A program made the position numbers and the translations under genes. A stretch of 64,000 bases of DNA from an uncultured Clostridia bacterium (GTDB lineage Bacteria; Bacillota; Clostridia; TANB77; CAG-508). Where the stretch lies: positions 124,001-188,000 of the forward strand of contig CAKPGC010000001.1 of the NCBI GenBank assembly GCA_934154445.1, given 5' to 3'. This document shows, piece by piece, positions 7,695 to 16,311 of the stretch. Position 1 is the first letter of the stretch, and each line of letters begins with the position of its first letter. Below the pieces are notes generated by a model. It was not told the DNA's origin. It saw nothing but the letters and a program-made list of their open reading frames with translations, and searched no databases.

Positions 7695-9446
7695 TTAATG
7701 TTTTTCATCAATCATAATGTGCACATCTCTTAATTGATCTCTTCTTACATTTCCAGGTGCCCCCATCATTAAATCTTGTGCTTTGCTATTTAATGGGAAT
7801 GCTATAACTTCTCTAATTGTTTCTGAATTTGTTAATAACATTAGCATTCTGTCAATTCCAGGTGCAATTCCTGCATGTGGTGGAGCACCAAATTGGAATG
7901 CAGTATATAATGCTCCAAATTTTGTTTTTACTTCTTCTTCTGTGTAACCAGCCATGCTAAATGCTTTAAGCATTATTTGTATATCATGATTTCTTACAGC
8001 TCCTGAAGAAAGTTCTATTCCATTACATACTATATCATATTGATATGCTAAGATGTCTAATGGATTTTGATTTTCTAGTGCTTCAAGTCCTCCTTGTGGC
8101 ATTGAAAATGGATTATGACTAAATGCTAATTTTTCTTGTTCATCTAACTCAAACATAGGGAAGTCAATTATCCAACAAAATTGAAATACATCTTCATCTA
8201 TCAAATTCAATCTATTTCCAAGTTCAGTTCTTATTTGTCCTGCAAGTTCTGTTGCTCTTTTTTCATTATCTGCAATAAAGAAAATTGTATCTTCTTTTTC
8301 TAGATCTGCTAATTTCAACAATTCCTTTTTTAAGTTATCTGGAATAAATTTATCAATTGGTCCTTTAAAGCTTAGATCTTCTTGCACTTCCAAATATCCT
8401 AGTCCACCCATTCCAATTGACATCGCATAATCTAACATTTTTTCATGGAATCCCTTAGAAAGATGTCCCTTAACCTTTATAGCTCTTACTGTTCTATCAA
8501 TAAATGGCTTAAATGTACATTTTTTAAAGAAATCTGATAAGTCTATAATATATAATGGATTTCTTAAATCTGGTTTGTCTGAACCGTATTTAAGCATTGC
8601 ATCTTTGTATGTGATTCTTGGGAATGGATATTTTGCAATCTTTTTATCAGAGAATTTTTTAAATGTGTTATACATTACTGGTTCCATTACTTGGAAAACA
8701 TCCTCTTGAGTGCTAAATGCCATTTCCATATCTAATTGATAAAACTCACCTGGAGCTCTATCTGCTCTTGCATCTTCATCTCTAAAACAAGGTGCAATTT
8801 GAAAATATTTATCAATTCCAGAAACCATTAGCAATTGTTTAAATTGTTGAGGAGCTTGTGGTAAAGCATAAAATTTTCCAGGATGTAATCTACTTGGCAC
8901 TAAATAATCTCTTGCTCCTTCTGGTGATGAACTTGTAAGTATTGGTGTTTGAACCTCTAAAAATCCTTGTTCTTGCATTTGATTTCTTAGAAATTGTAAA
9001 ACTTGAGCACGTAATTTTAAATTATTTTGTAACCTTTCATTTCTTAAGTCCAAATATCTATATTGAAGTCTTAAATCTTCTCTTATTTCTTGGTTTGTAT
9101 TTACTTCAAAAGGCAAATTTTTAACTCTTTTCCCTAAAACAGTAATTTCCTCTATTTTAATTTCTACAAGTCCTGTTTTTATTTTTGGATTAACTGTTTC
9201 TTCATCTCTTTTTTTAACTGTTCCATAAACTGTAACTGTTGATTCAATTGGAATATGTGATGCAAAATCCACATCTGCTTCTTCTCCAGATGTTACAACT
9301 TGTGTAATTCCATACATATCTCTTATGTCTAAGAAAACTAAACCTCCTAAATCACGAATAGTTTCTACCCATCCTGCTATTCTTACTTTTTTTCCTACAT
9401 CTTCCAAACTAATTTCATTACAAGTGTGAGTCTTATACTCGTTCAT
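7695..9446 (-). CDS. aspS: Aspartyl-tRNA synthetase (bacterial type)
   Basis: Charges tRNA-Asp, and in non-discriminating enzymes tRNA-Asn, with aspartate. The 583-aa class IIb protein has an N-terminal OB anticodon domain (RDLGGLVFLDIRD), motif 2 (FRDEDARADRAPGEFYQLD), the bacterial GAD insertion and motif 3 (GIAPGIDRMLML). Co-transcription with gatCAB suggests Asp-tRNA(Asn) can be the substrate. However the loop reads RDLGG, with Leu where several known non-discriminating bacterial enzymes have His, so specificity is uncertain. Expression is controlled by a T-box leader upstream. AGGAGG precedes the ATG. Confidence 0.96.
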   Translation of the reverse strand: MNEYKTHTCNEISLEDVGKKVRIAGWVETIRDLGGLVFLDIRDMYGITQVVTSGEEADVDFASHIPIESTVTVYGTVKKRDEETVNPKIKTGLVEIKIEEITVLGKRVKNLPFEVNTNQEIREDLRLQYRYLDLRNERLQNNLKLRAQVLQFLRNQMQEQGFLEVQTPILTSSSPEGARDYLVPSRLHPGKFYALPQAPQQFKQLLMVSGIDKYFQIAPCFRDEDARADRAPGEFYQLDMEMAFSTQEDVFQVMEPVMYNTFKKFSDKKIAKYPFPRITYKDAMLKYGSDKPDLRNPLYIIDLSDFFKKCTFKPFIDRTVRAIKVKGHLSKGFHEKMLDYAMSIGMGGLGYLEVQEDLSFKGPIDKFIPDNLKKELLKLADLEKEDTIFFIADNEKRATELAGQIRTELGNRLNLIDEDVFQFCWIIDFPMFELDEQEKLAFSHNPFSMPQGGLEALENQNPLDILAYQYDIVCNGIELSSGAVRNHDIQIMLKAFSMAGYTEEEVKTKFGALYTAFQFGAPPHAGIAPGIDRMLMLLTNSETIREVIAFPLNSKAQDLMMGAPGNVRRDQLRDVHIMIDEKH

Positions 9447-9458
9447 TTTTTACCTCCT

Positions 9459-9540
9459 AAAAAGTTGTCGAAAGGGACACTCCCTTTTTTGACAATATAT
9501 TTTTTGTTGTCAAAAGGACATACCTTTTGACAAGTTTTTG
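9459..9540. repeat. Dispersed palindrome, tandem copies 2a and 2b
   Basis: Two related inverted repeats lie side by side between the T-box terminator and the aspS ribosome site: one with TTGTCGAAAGGGA...TCCCTTTTTTGACAA and one with TTGTCAAAAGG...CCTTTTGACAA. They would form hairpins in the aspS leader downstream of the T-box. Confidence 0.75.
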
Positions 9541-9769
9541 CGATGAACATCAAAAAACGTCCACTGCAATATGCAGGGACGAAATAATTTCCGCGGTACC
9601 ACCCAGCTTGAAAACACTTTTAAAAGCATTTTCCACTTTATAAAATTGCTCCAATATGTTTCACATATTAGGTTGACCTCAAAGGGTTTTCAGCCAATGA
9701 CCCTTATTCTCTAAAAGTAACTTCTAATTGCTTTGTATTGTACGAACGCAAATATATTTATTATTATGT
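9541..9769 (-). promoter_or_regulatory. T-box riboswitch controlling aspS-gatCAB
   Basis: The minus strand carries the T-box core TGGGTGGTACCGCGG (9591-9605), which pairs with the NCCA end of uncharged tRNA. It is preceded by a stem I region with distal hairpin AAGGGT/ACCCTT and followed by an intrinsic terminator at 9558-9581. A likely specifier triplet is AAC at 9672-9674, between a GAGGTC segment and a CTAAT that pairs with ATTAG on the 5' side, which would mean tRNA-Asn sensing. The fold is by hand; no Asp codon GAC or GAT is found at that place. Uncharged tRNA should raise aspS-gatCAB expression. Confidence 0.88.
9558..9581 (-). terminator. T-box regulated terminator
   Basis: Hairpin CGTCCCTGCA / TGCAGTGGACG followed by TTTTTT on the minus strand. 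It is mutually exclusive with the T-box antiterminator. Confidence 0.85.
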
Positions 9770-9775
9770 TACTAA

Positions 9776-9804
9776 TTTTAGCACCTTATTCATTGATTTG
9801 TCAA
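9776..9804 (-). promoter_or_regulatory. Promoter of the aspS T-box operon
   Basis: On the minus strand TTGACA (9799-9804) and CTAAAA (9776-9781) with a 17-bp spacer, just upstream of stem I. Transcription should begin near 9769. Confidence 0.7.
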
Positions 9805-9877
9805 GAAATATTCAGAATTTTTTTATAATTTTCATTAAATATAATTATTTAATATACATTATATAATTTTCATATAA

Positions 9878-9906
9878 AAAAAGAGACTATTATTTAGCCT
9901 CTTTAT
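9878..9906 (-). terminator. HU gene terminator
   Basis: Hairpin AAAGAGGCTA / TAGTCTCTTT followed by T-run on the minus strand, downstream of the HU gene. Confidence 0.7.
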
Positions 9907-9933
9907 ATGAATTCATATATTTATATTCACAAA

Positions 9934-10212
9934 TTATTTATTATTTACTAAATCTTTTAATGCTTTACCAGCTTTGAATACTGGAGCTTTTGATGCAGGT
10001 ATTTTGATTTCTTCTTTAGTTTGTGGGTTTCTACCTTTTCTAGCAGCTCTTTTTCTAACTTCGAAAGAACCAAATCCAACTAATTGAACTTTATCTCCTT
10101 CTTTTAATGCATTTGTAACTGTTTCTACAAAAGCGTTTACTGATGCTTCAGCTGCTTTTTTTGTGTCACCTGTTTTTGCAGCTATTGCTGCGATTAATTC
10201 AGCTTTGTTCAT
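9934..10212 (-). CDS. hup: DNA-binding protein HU
   Basis: Nucleoid protein that bends and wraps DNA as a dimer. The 92-aa sequence has the HU/IHF signature GFGSFEVRKRAARKGRNPQT, whose Arg/Pro beta arm inserts into the minor groove, plus N-terminal MNKAELIAAIA. GGAGG precedes the start. It is monocistronic, with a hairpin terminator after it. Confidence 0.97.
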   Translation of the reverse strand: MNKAELIAAIAAKTGDTKKAAEASVNAFVETVTNALKEGDKVQLVGFGSFEVRKRAARKGRNPQTKEEIKIPASKAPVFKAGKALKDLVNNK

Positions 10213-10328
10213 TTAAATTACCTCCTATAAGATTTAAAAATTTATGTACTTTTATCGCCTGAACTAAGCAATAACTGTACGTTCTAATATGACTATTCGC
10301 CAACTTTCGATAAAATCCTTCTTTTTTT

Positions 10329-11984
10329 CTAATAAATTTTTACTTTTTCTAAAATTTTAACTATTTTATCACCCGCTGGCATCATTTTAAACTCTTCTTT
10401 TGTAAATATTTTTAAAATAATAACTGCCATCACATATATTATTACTGCAACAATTATTGCTATTATTGTAGCCAATCTTTCAATTATTATCCCTTTTAAT
10501 ACTAAATATATAAAATATGAACAAATTCCCATAATTACAGTTGCAACAATTGGTTTGATAACAAATTTTGAAAATGTTAAATTCAATTTAATATTTTTTC
10601 GTAAGGCTGTAATAGCAATACAAAATGCAACAAAATGACAAGCCACTGATCCCCAAGCCGCTCCATAAACACCAATGCTTGGAATTTTAATTAAAGTAAT
10701 ATTAAAAATAAATTTAACAAATACACCAGTTGCCAATGATATCGTAGGAATCATTAATTTTCCATATCCCTGCAAAGCTCCATTTATAGTCTGATCCAAA
10801 ATCGTAAAAATTATTGTCAAAGAACTTATTTGTAATATCAATGCTCCATCGTTTGCATTTGGGAACAACAAATTCAATATTGGCTGTGCAAAAATAAACA
10901 TACCAATTGTACAAGGTAAACCAATTAACATTGATACCAATAATGAAAATGAAGTTTTTTCTGTTATTGTTTTTGGGTCATTTTTAGCTTTTGCAGATGA
11001 TATAGCAGGAACTAATGCTGTAGCAAATGCAACATTTATAGCTAATGGTAAACTTGTTAATGTGTCAACTTTTCCTCCTAAAATTCCATATAATGATGTT
11101 GCTTGATCTTCTGTCATAAATTTCTTTAAATTTCTTACTACTGTAAATGAATCAACATTTTTATTTATTGATGACATTATTGCAGTTAGAGTAATTGGTA
11201 TTGAAACAAATAAAATCTTTTTAATTATTTCTGATACTCTTTCATATTTATAATTTACAGTATTTTTAATCTCTGTGCTTATTTCTTTTCTTTCTGTTCT
11301 ATAATATAAAAATAAATAACTAAAACCTAAAAATGTTGCAAGTGTAGTAGCCAAATTTGCTCCTGCAGCCATCCATTCAGTTGATACATTTGATAATATT
11401 GCCACTATTTCTACTACTATAATTGTAAGTAATGTTTTAAAAACTTGTTCTAAAGTTTGAGATTTAGCACCAACACTAATTTTTTGTCTTCCATTAAAAT
11501 ATCCTCTCATAACTGATGCAACTGTAACAAAGAAAATCGCTGGTGACAACGCCACTAAGGTCATTTCAGCTTCTGGTATTTGAAGCCATTCATTTGCAAT
11601 TATATATGCACCGAAAAAAAGTAGTAAACTTCCTACTAGTCCTATTATTGCAAATGTTGCAAATGCTATTTTAAAAATTCTATGTGCACCCTTATTATCT
11701 CCTACAGCCACTCTTTCTGATACAAGTTTTGAAATTGCACTTGGCACTCCTATTGAAGATATTGTAAGCAATAGTGCATAAATTTGATATCCACTCGCAC
11801 ATATTCCATTACCTTTATCCCCAAATCCATCTCTATTCGTCAAATATAAAGTATATACTAATCCTAATAGTTTTATTAGAACCTGTGAAAACATTAATGT
11901 AATAACACCTTGCATAAATCCTTCTTTTCTTGGTTCATTATGAGTCTTACGTTTTCCATGTTCTTTATTACCAATTTTTATCAT
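10329..11984 (-). CDS. MurJ/SpoVB-family lipid flippase
   Basis: Polytopic membrane protein of the MVF (MOP) superfamily, which flips lipid-linked cell-wall precursors. About 14 hydrophobic segments follow a short basic cytoplasmic N-terminus, and the first segment contains the typical GVITLMFSQVLIKLLGLVY. About 551 aa is normal for SpoVB/YtgP/MurJ2 types. I start at ATG 11984 because AGGAGG is immediately upstream; a longer reading to 12032 would be encoded by a dispersed palindrome. Which paralogue it is (vegetative or spore cortex) cannot be told from sequence alone. Confidence 0.88.
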   Translation of the reverse strand: MIKIGNKEHGKRKTHNEPRKEGFMQGVITLMFSQVLIKLLGLVYTLYLTNRDGFGDKGNGICASGYQIYALLLTISSIGVPSAISKLVSERVAVGDNKGAHRIFKIAFATFAIIGLVGSLLLFFGAYIIANEWLQIPEAEMTLVALSPAIFFVTVASVMRGYFNGRQKISVGAKSQTLEQVFKTLLTIIVVEIVAILSNVSTEWMAAGANLATTLATFLGFSYLFLYYRTERKEISTEIKNTVNYKYERVSEIIKKILFVSIPITLTAIMSSINKNVDSFTVVRNLKKFMTEDQATSLYGILGGKVDTLTSLPLAINVAFATALVPAISSAKAKNDPKTITEKTSFSLLVSMLIGLPCTIGMFIFAQPILNLLFPNANDGALILQISSLTIIFTILDQTINGALQGYGKLMIPTISLATGVFVKFIFNITLIKIPSIGVYGAAWGSVACHFVAFCIAITALRKNIKLNLTFSKFVIKPIVATVIMGICSYFIYLVLKGIIIERLATIIAIIVAVIIYVMAVIILKIFTKEEFKMMPAGDKIVKILEKVKIY

Positions 11985-12003
11985 CTTTCCTCCTATGTCA
12001 ATA

Positions 12004-12035
12004 CTTGTCAAAAGGTTCGTACCTATTGACATTTT
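12004..12035. repeat. Dispersed palindrome, copy 3
   Basis: Inverted repeat CTTGTCAAAAGG ... CCTATTGACA just upstream of the flippase ribosome-binding site. Imperfect in the centre compared with copy 1. Confidence 0.7.
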
Positions 12036-12154
12036 TCCTTATTCATTACTATTTCGCTACTTTGTTTATTATGCTAATAAATGCATTGCTTTTTAATCAT
12101 TATAATTTTTATTTAATTTTTAATCAATACTTTTTACAAATTTTTCAAAAATCA

Positions 12155-12183
12155 TTGACAAATATACTTTTTTGTAATAAAAT
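12155..12183 (+). promoter_or_regulatory. rplM-rpsI promoter
   Basis: TTGACA at 12155-12160 and TAAAAT at 12178-12183, 17-bp spacer. A leader of about 105 nt follows before rplM; I see no known regulatory fold in it. Confidence 0.75.
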
Positions 12184-12296
12184 ATTTAAGCATTATGTTA
12201 AAATATGATTTAAATATAAAACTTCTCCCCGGTAGTTTTAGTTTAAATTTCATATAAATAAAAAATATAATATAAAATAGGAGGGTAATTATTACC

Positions 12297-12734
12297 ATGA
12301 ATAATACAACATATAGCCCAAAAAAGGCTGAAATAGAAAGCAAATGGTACATAATTGATGCAGCAAACAAACCATTAGGTAGAGTTGCAACAGAAGCTGC
12401 AAAATTATTAAGAGGAAAACACAAACCAACATTTACACCTAATATTGATACAGGTGACCACGTTATAATCTTAAACGTTAAAGATGTAATATTAACAGGA
12501 AGTAAACTAGATCAAAAAATGTATAGACATCACTCAGGATACATTGGTGGAATGAAAGAAACTCCAGCAAGAGTAATGTTAGAAAAAAATCCAGAAAAAG
12601 CTATGACATTAGCTGTTAAAGGAATGTTACCACACAATTCTTTAGGAAGAACTCAATTAAAGAAATTAAGAGTTTATGCAGGATCAGAACACGAAAACCA
12701 AGCACAAAAACCAGAAATATGGGAGGTAAAATAA
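12297..12734 (+). CDS. rplM: 50S ribosomal protein L13
   Basis: Early-assembling 23S rRNA-binding protein. The 145-aa product has the L13 features WYIIDAANKPLGRVATEAA at the N-terminus and VKGMLPHNSLGR near the C-terminus. AGGAGGG lies upstream. rpsI follows after one base, the standard rplM-rpsI operon. Confidence 0.97.
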   Translation: MNNTTYSPKKAEIESKWYIIDAANKPLGRVATEAAKLLRGKHKPTFTPNIDTGDHVIILNVKDVILTGSKLDQKMYRHHSGYIGGMKETPARVMLEKNPEKAMTLAVKGMLPHNSLGRTQLKKLRVYAGSEHENQAQKPEIWEVK

Positions 12735-12735
12735 G

Positions 12736-13137
12736 ATGGCTAAATCAGAAAAAATTGCTTACTGTGGTACAGGAAGAAGAAAATCTTCAATTGCTAGAGT
12801 AAGATTAGTAGAAGGATCTGGAAAAATAACTATCAATGGAAAAGATATTGATAAATTTTTCGGATTAGAAACTTTAAAAGTTATAGTAAGACAACCACTT
12901 GCAGTTACAAACACAACTGATAAATATGATGTTATTTGTTCAGTTCAAGGTGGAGGATTTACAGGTCAAGCTGGAGCAATCAGACATGGTATTGCTAGAG
13001 CATTAAATGAAGCAAATAGTGAATTTAGACCAGCTTTAAAAACAAATGGATTCTTAACAAGAGATCCACGTATGAAAGAAAGAAAAAAATACGGTCTTAA
13101 AAAAGCTAGAAAAGCTCCTCAATTTTCAAAGAGATAA
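12736..13137 (+). CDS. rpsI: 30S ribosomal protein S9
   Basis: S9 contacts P-site tRNA through its C-terminal tail. The sequence shows GTGRRKSSIARVRL at the start, QAGAIRHGIARAL in the middle and the basic tail ending FSKR, all hallmark features. Length 133 aa is typical. It is coupled to rplM and followed by a strong terminator. Confidence 0.97.
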   Translation: MAKSEKIAYCGTGRRKSSIARVRLVEGSGKITINGKDIDKFFGLETLKVIVRQPLAVTNTTDKYDVICSVQGGGFTGQAGAIRHGIARALNEANSEFRPALKTNGFLTRDPRMKERKKYGLKKARKAPQFSKR

Positions 13138-13158
13138 TATGCTTTTATGCAAAATATC

Positions 13159-13193
13159 AAACCTCGGAAATATTAAAACTTCCGAGGTTTTTT
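13159..13193 (+). terminator. rplM-rpsI terminator
   Basis: Stem AAACCTCGGAA / TTCCGAGGTTT followed by TTTT. Confidence 0.9.
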
Positions 13194-13285
13194 ATTGCTG
13201 TTTGGTAATCTTTACTATAAAATATCAGCAAGCATTGATATTTCAATACTTCTATTTTTTTATACAACAAATTGCTATTTAATCG

Positions 13286-13310
13286 AATTGTAATTTGTTA
13301 CTTACTTGTA
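13286..13310. repeat. GTAATTTGTT repeat, partial copy
   Basis: ATTGTAATTTGTTACTTACTTGTAATTT (partly) just downstream of the tsaC stop. It contains the GTAATTTGTT core also seen at 14803, 19441, 20536 and 23758. Confidence 0.4.
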
Positions 13311-13910
13311 ATTTACTATTTCATTTATTTGTTCTATTGTTATTGGCCCTTCTCTTAAAATTTTTATTTCATCAGTACTACAATCTATAATAGTACTTCC
13401 TTTTGAAAAAATCACATTTCCTTCCATCATTCCATCTAATTTTGGACACATTTTTTCTATTTCATCTAAACTAGTACAAGTAGGTTCTCCACTTTGATTG
13501 GCACTTGTCATAAATATTGGACTTTCTAATTCTAGAATTAATTTTTTTATTGTTTCTGATGTTGCCATTCTAATTGCAATTGTATCTTTTCCATTTGTTA
13601 CATATTCCGGTAAATCCCTGTTTTTCTTTAATACTAATGTAATTGGTCCAGGCATAAATGATTTAATTAATTTTTTTGCTACATCATTTACAATAGCTAT
13701 ACTTTTTATCTGTTCATCGTTTGCACACATTACAGGAAAAGCCTTTTTTATTGGACGATTTTTTACAGTTATTAATTTATCATGTGCTGTCTCTGAATTT
13801 ATTCTAGCACATATACCAAAAACAGTATCAGTTGGCACACTAATTACACCATCATTTTTTAATATTTTAACTAGCTTTTCAATTTCATTCTTTTTATATC
13901 TTTTTATCAT
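13302..13910 (-). CDS. tsaC: Threonylcarbamoyl-AMP synthase (Sua5/YwlC/TsaC family)
   Basis: Makes threonylcarbamoyl-AMP from threonine, bicarbonate and ATP, the first step of t6A modification of ANN-decoding tRNAs. The YrdC fold is seen through VPTDTVFGICARI, the KNRP (KxR) and TSANQSGE (SxN) motifs and PGPITLVLKK. At 202 aa it is the YrdC domain alone, without the Sua5 C-terminal domain. It is isolated from the other t6A genes here. Start ATG is preceded by AGGAAAT-like DNA. Confidence 0.92.
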   Translation of the reverse strand: MIKRYKKNEIEKLVKILKNDGVISVPTDTVFGICARINSETAHDKLITVKNRPIKKAFPVMCANDEQIKSIAIVNDVAKKLIKSFMPGPITLVLKKNRDLPEYVTNGKDTIAIRMATSETIKKLILELESPIFMTSANQSGEPTCTSLDEIEKMCPKLDGMMEGNVIFSKGSTIIDCSTDEIKILREGPITIEQINEIVNYK

Positions 13911-13958
13911 CTTATTTCCTCTTCTCCATAGTATATTATAATCTATAACATGAAATAA

Positions 13959-14666
13959 TGCAATAAAGCAAGTGCTGGTCTAATATGGGAAAGTTTTGGT
14001 AAGCAACTTATTGAACAGTTTTTAGTGAAATATTTTAATTCTATAACCTGCAACGTTGATTCAATTTATGAACTTTTTGATGATTTATTCATTTCACCTG
14101 TTGACTGTGAAGATAATGGAGTTTTTACTGAAAAGCACTGTTTTAGTTTTATTTTCTCTTTTTTGCCTTTATGGTTTAACTCTAATATTGACAATTTTAA
14201 TAATCAATTTTTCAAAGCATTATTAACAACAATAGAAATATTAGAAGAAGAATTAAAAACAACAATTGGTAAGTTAATAGCCAAAGAAACAATAATAAAT
14301 AATTGGAATAATTGCAATTATTTTAAAAATGGTATTTTGGAAATTCCATCTCAAACACTAGATTGGATGGAAACTGTTGTTAATATTAATGCAACAATAG
14401 TAAAAAACAATCCTATTAACTTTGTAATTTTTCCATATCCAAATGGTGGTTGGGCTGCACAATGCGTTCCTCCATCTTTAGAAAAGAAATTCAATCAGAG
14501 AATTGCTTTTCCAAAAGAATGGGCAGGACAGACTGATAAGCTCCCCAAAATATCTGGTGTAGTAGATTCAACTTTTTGTCATAATGGTTGTTTTTTCGCC
14601 AGAGCCAATAGCAAAGAGGAAATTATAAAAATGTGTGTCATTGCAACAGCAACTTCTATTAATTAA
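13959..14666 (+). pseudogene. 5'-truncated MYG1-family (UPF0160) gene
   Basis: The frame is open from 13959, directly after a TAA, and its first residues KASAGLIWESFGKQLIEQF match an internal MYG1 segment. The C-terminal part (FPYPNGGWAAQCVPP, then FPKEWAG, then HNGCFFARANSKEE) also matches the family. MYG1 proteins are DHH-like metal-dependent hydrolases; the roughly 90 N-terminal residues with metal-binding motifs are absent and no good start exists (only an internal GTG at 14025 without a Shine-Dalgarno site). I therefore read it as a remnant. The break point lies about 50 bp from the tsaC start. Confidence 0.75.
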
Positions 14667-14765
14667 TCCCTAACAGAGAAATCTTAGTTGATTTCTCTAT
14701 CCTTTTATATTATTAAAATTAAACCTCCTCGATAAATTACTATCTTATTTTGTTTATCTTATCAC

Positions 14766-14794
14766 AAAAGCAGATAATTTTCAATTATCTGCTT
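14766..14794. terminator. Hairpin, possible terminator after the MYG1 remnant
   Basis: AAAGCAGATAA / TTATCTGCTTT with a seven-base loop. The T-run after it is weak on both strands. A GTAATTTGTTGCTGAGAT repeat copy follows at 14803-14820. The rest of 14667-14896 shows no gene. Confidence 0.5.
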
Positions 14795-14896
14795 TATATC
14801 TTGTAATTTGTTGCTGAGATTATCTCTCAAATTTTACTACAAATTTTTTTGAAAATAACCACTAAAAATATAGTGCTTATTTTAATTTTTTCATAT

Positions 14897-15745
14897 TTAT
14901 CTACATTCATCAATAAAGTCTGTTAATTCTAGTTGTTCATATTTTTTATCTTTATCATCAACTTTGTTTTTTTCTTTATAGAAATTACAACAGTCTGTAA
15001 TAAAACAGTTTTCACACTTGCATTTAGATTTGCATATATGTTTGCCTTGTAATAAAATCATTGTATGTGCAATCTGATATGTCAAATAATCTCGTGGTAA
15101 ACTATTTTCTAATCTATCTTTGACAGCCTTTATTTGCTCTTTATTCGTGAAATCTGGATTTTCTGCCCATTTTTCTCTAAAAATCCTTGATGCTACCCTA
15201 AAAACATTTATATCGACAACCATACTTGGCATATCAAAGCCTAATTCTAACATACAGTCCGCACTTTTATCTCCAACACCAGGCATTTTTAATAATTCTT
15301 CTCTAGTTTTGCTTACAGATTCTTTTTTTGCATTCCAAACATTACCATTATAATATTTTTGTATATATTCAGAAAGCTTAATTATTGTTTGAGCTTTTTT
15401 TTGTGGCATACCCGCCACTTTTATAACTTCTATCATTTCATTTTCATCTGCATTTAATACTTCACTAATAGATTTATATTTGCCCATAAAGGCTCTAACT
15501 GCTTTTTTTTCATTTTCTAAAGTTGTTCTTAACGACAAAATAATTGCAATTAAAGTATAATATGGATCCTTTCTTTTTTCTTCTATTGGATGAGATGGTC
15601 TAGGATATGTTTGATTTTCCACAAAAGAATACTTTTCACATAATCTTAATATTATAGTTAATAACTTCTTTGCATCTTCACTTTTATTATACATCTCTAT
15701 GTTCTCAATAATGGCATTTTTAGCTTGTTCATCATTTTCTATCAT
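14897..15745 (-). CDS. Endonuclease III-like HhH-GPD DNA glycosylase with FeS cluster
   Basis: A 282-aa base-excision-type glycosylase/AP lyase. Helix-hairpin-helix LLKMPGVGDKSADCML contains the Lys that aligns with the catalytic Lys120 of Nth, and VVDINVFRVASRI the catalytic Asp. A Cys-rich C-terminal motif (CKSKCKCENCFITDCC) should hold a [4Fe-4S] cluster. The N-terminal 60 residues and a longer acidic/Lys tail are extra relative to standard Nth (about 210 aa). It overlaps the HAM1-like gene by 4 bp and is last in a three-gene operon with a kinase-Mom-like fusion, so it may act on a specific modified base rather than in general repair. Confidence 0.85.
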   Translation of the reverse strand: MIENDEQAKNAIIENIEMYNKSEDAKKLLTIILRLCEKYSFVENQTYPRPSHPIEEKRKDPYYTLIAIILSLRTTLENEKKAVRAFMGKYKSISEVLNADENEMIEVIKVAGMPQKKAQTIIKLSEYIQKYYNGNVWNAKKESVSKTREELLKMPGVGDKSADCMLELGFDMPSMVVDINVFRVASRIFREKWAENPDFTNKEQIKAVKDRLENSLPRDYLTYQIAHTMILLQGKHICKSKCKCENCFITDCCNFYKEKNKVDDKDKKYEQLELTDFIDECR

Positions 15746-16311
15746 TTAAAAACCTCTTTTATTTTTTTTTCTGAATAATTCAAGTAATATTGATTGTTTT
15801 CATCCTTATCCATTTGAGCAACAGTTTTATCAGAATCAATCGGTCTTAAAACATTACTTAAAGGATAGCTATTTTCTTCTATTTTTAAATTTCCATTATA
15901 TTTTTGATATTTAAATGGAATTTCAGTTGTTACTGTCTTATATTCTCCTTTTTCATTCATAAAGCAATATGCTCTAACAATTTCAACTTGTTCTCCTTCA
16001 GATAAATATTTATCATTAATTATATCTTCTATATAATCTTTAACATTTTCTCTAAGAATTCCTCTCATTTTAATTCCATCATCTATACCGATTATATATT
16101 TAAAATTATTATCTTTGATGCTTGAATATATTTGATTTGCTTTATTATAAGCTCTCACTTCAATATTTCCTTCTTCTTTATCATTTTTTTCTAAATTTTT
16201 AATATCATACAAGCTATAATATTCATAACTCACATTATTTATTTTATTCAATATTTTTGTTACAATTTCAAATTTATCTTTGTTCTTGGTCGCTATTAAT
16301 ATCTTTTTCAT
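15742..16311 (-). CDS. Divergent HAM1/RdgB-like nucleoside triphosphate pyrophosphatase
   Basis: A 189-aa protein with the ITPase N-terminal pattern ILIATKNKDKFEIV and an IGIDDGIKMRG segment in place of the usual ADDSGLEV. The length is near normal, but the C-terminal substrate loop (typically SHR) is not recognisable. HAM1 enzymes hydrolyse non-canonical purine NTPs to NMPs; the changed motifs suggest another substrate or reduced activity. GGAGAAG precedes the ATG, inside the upstream gene: it overlaps that gene by 38 bp and the glycosylase by 4 bp, so the three are translationally coupled. Confidence 0.75.
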   Translation of the reverse strand: MKKILIATKNKDKFEIVTKILNKINNVSYEYYSLYDIKNLEKNDKEEGNIEVRAYNKANQIYSSIKDNNFKYIIGIDDGIKMRGILRENVKDYIEDIINDKYLSEGEQVEIVRAYCFMNEKGEYKTVTTEIPFKYQKYNGNLKIEENSYPLSNVLRPIDSDKTVAQMDKDENNQYYLNYSEKKIKEVFK

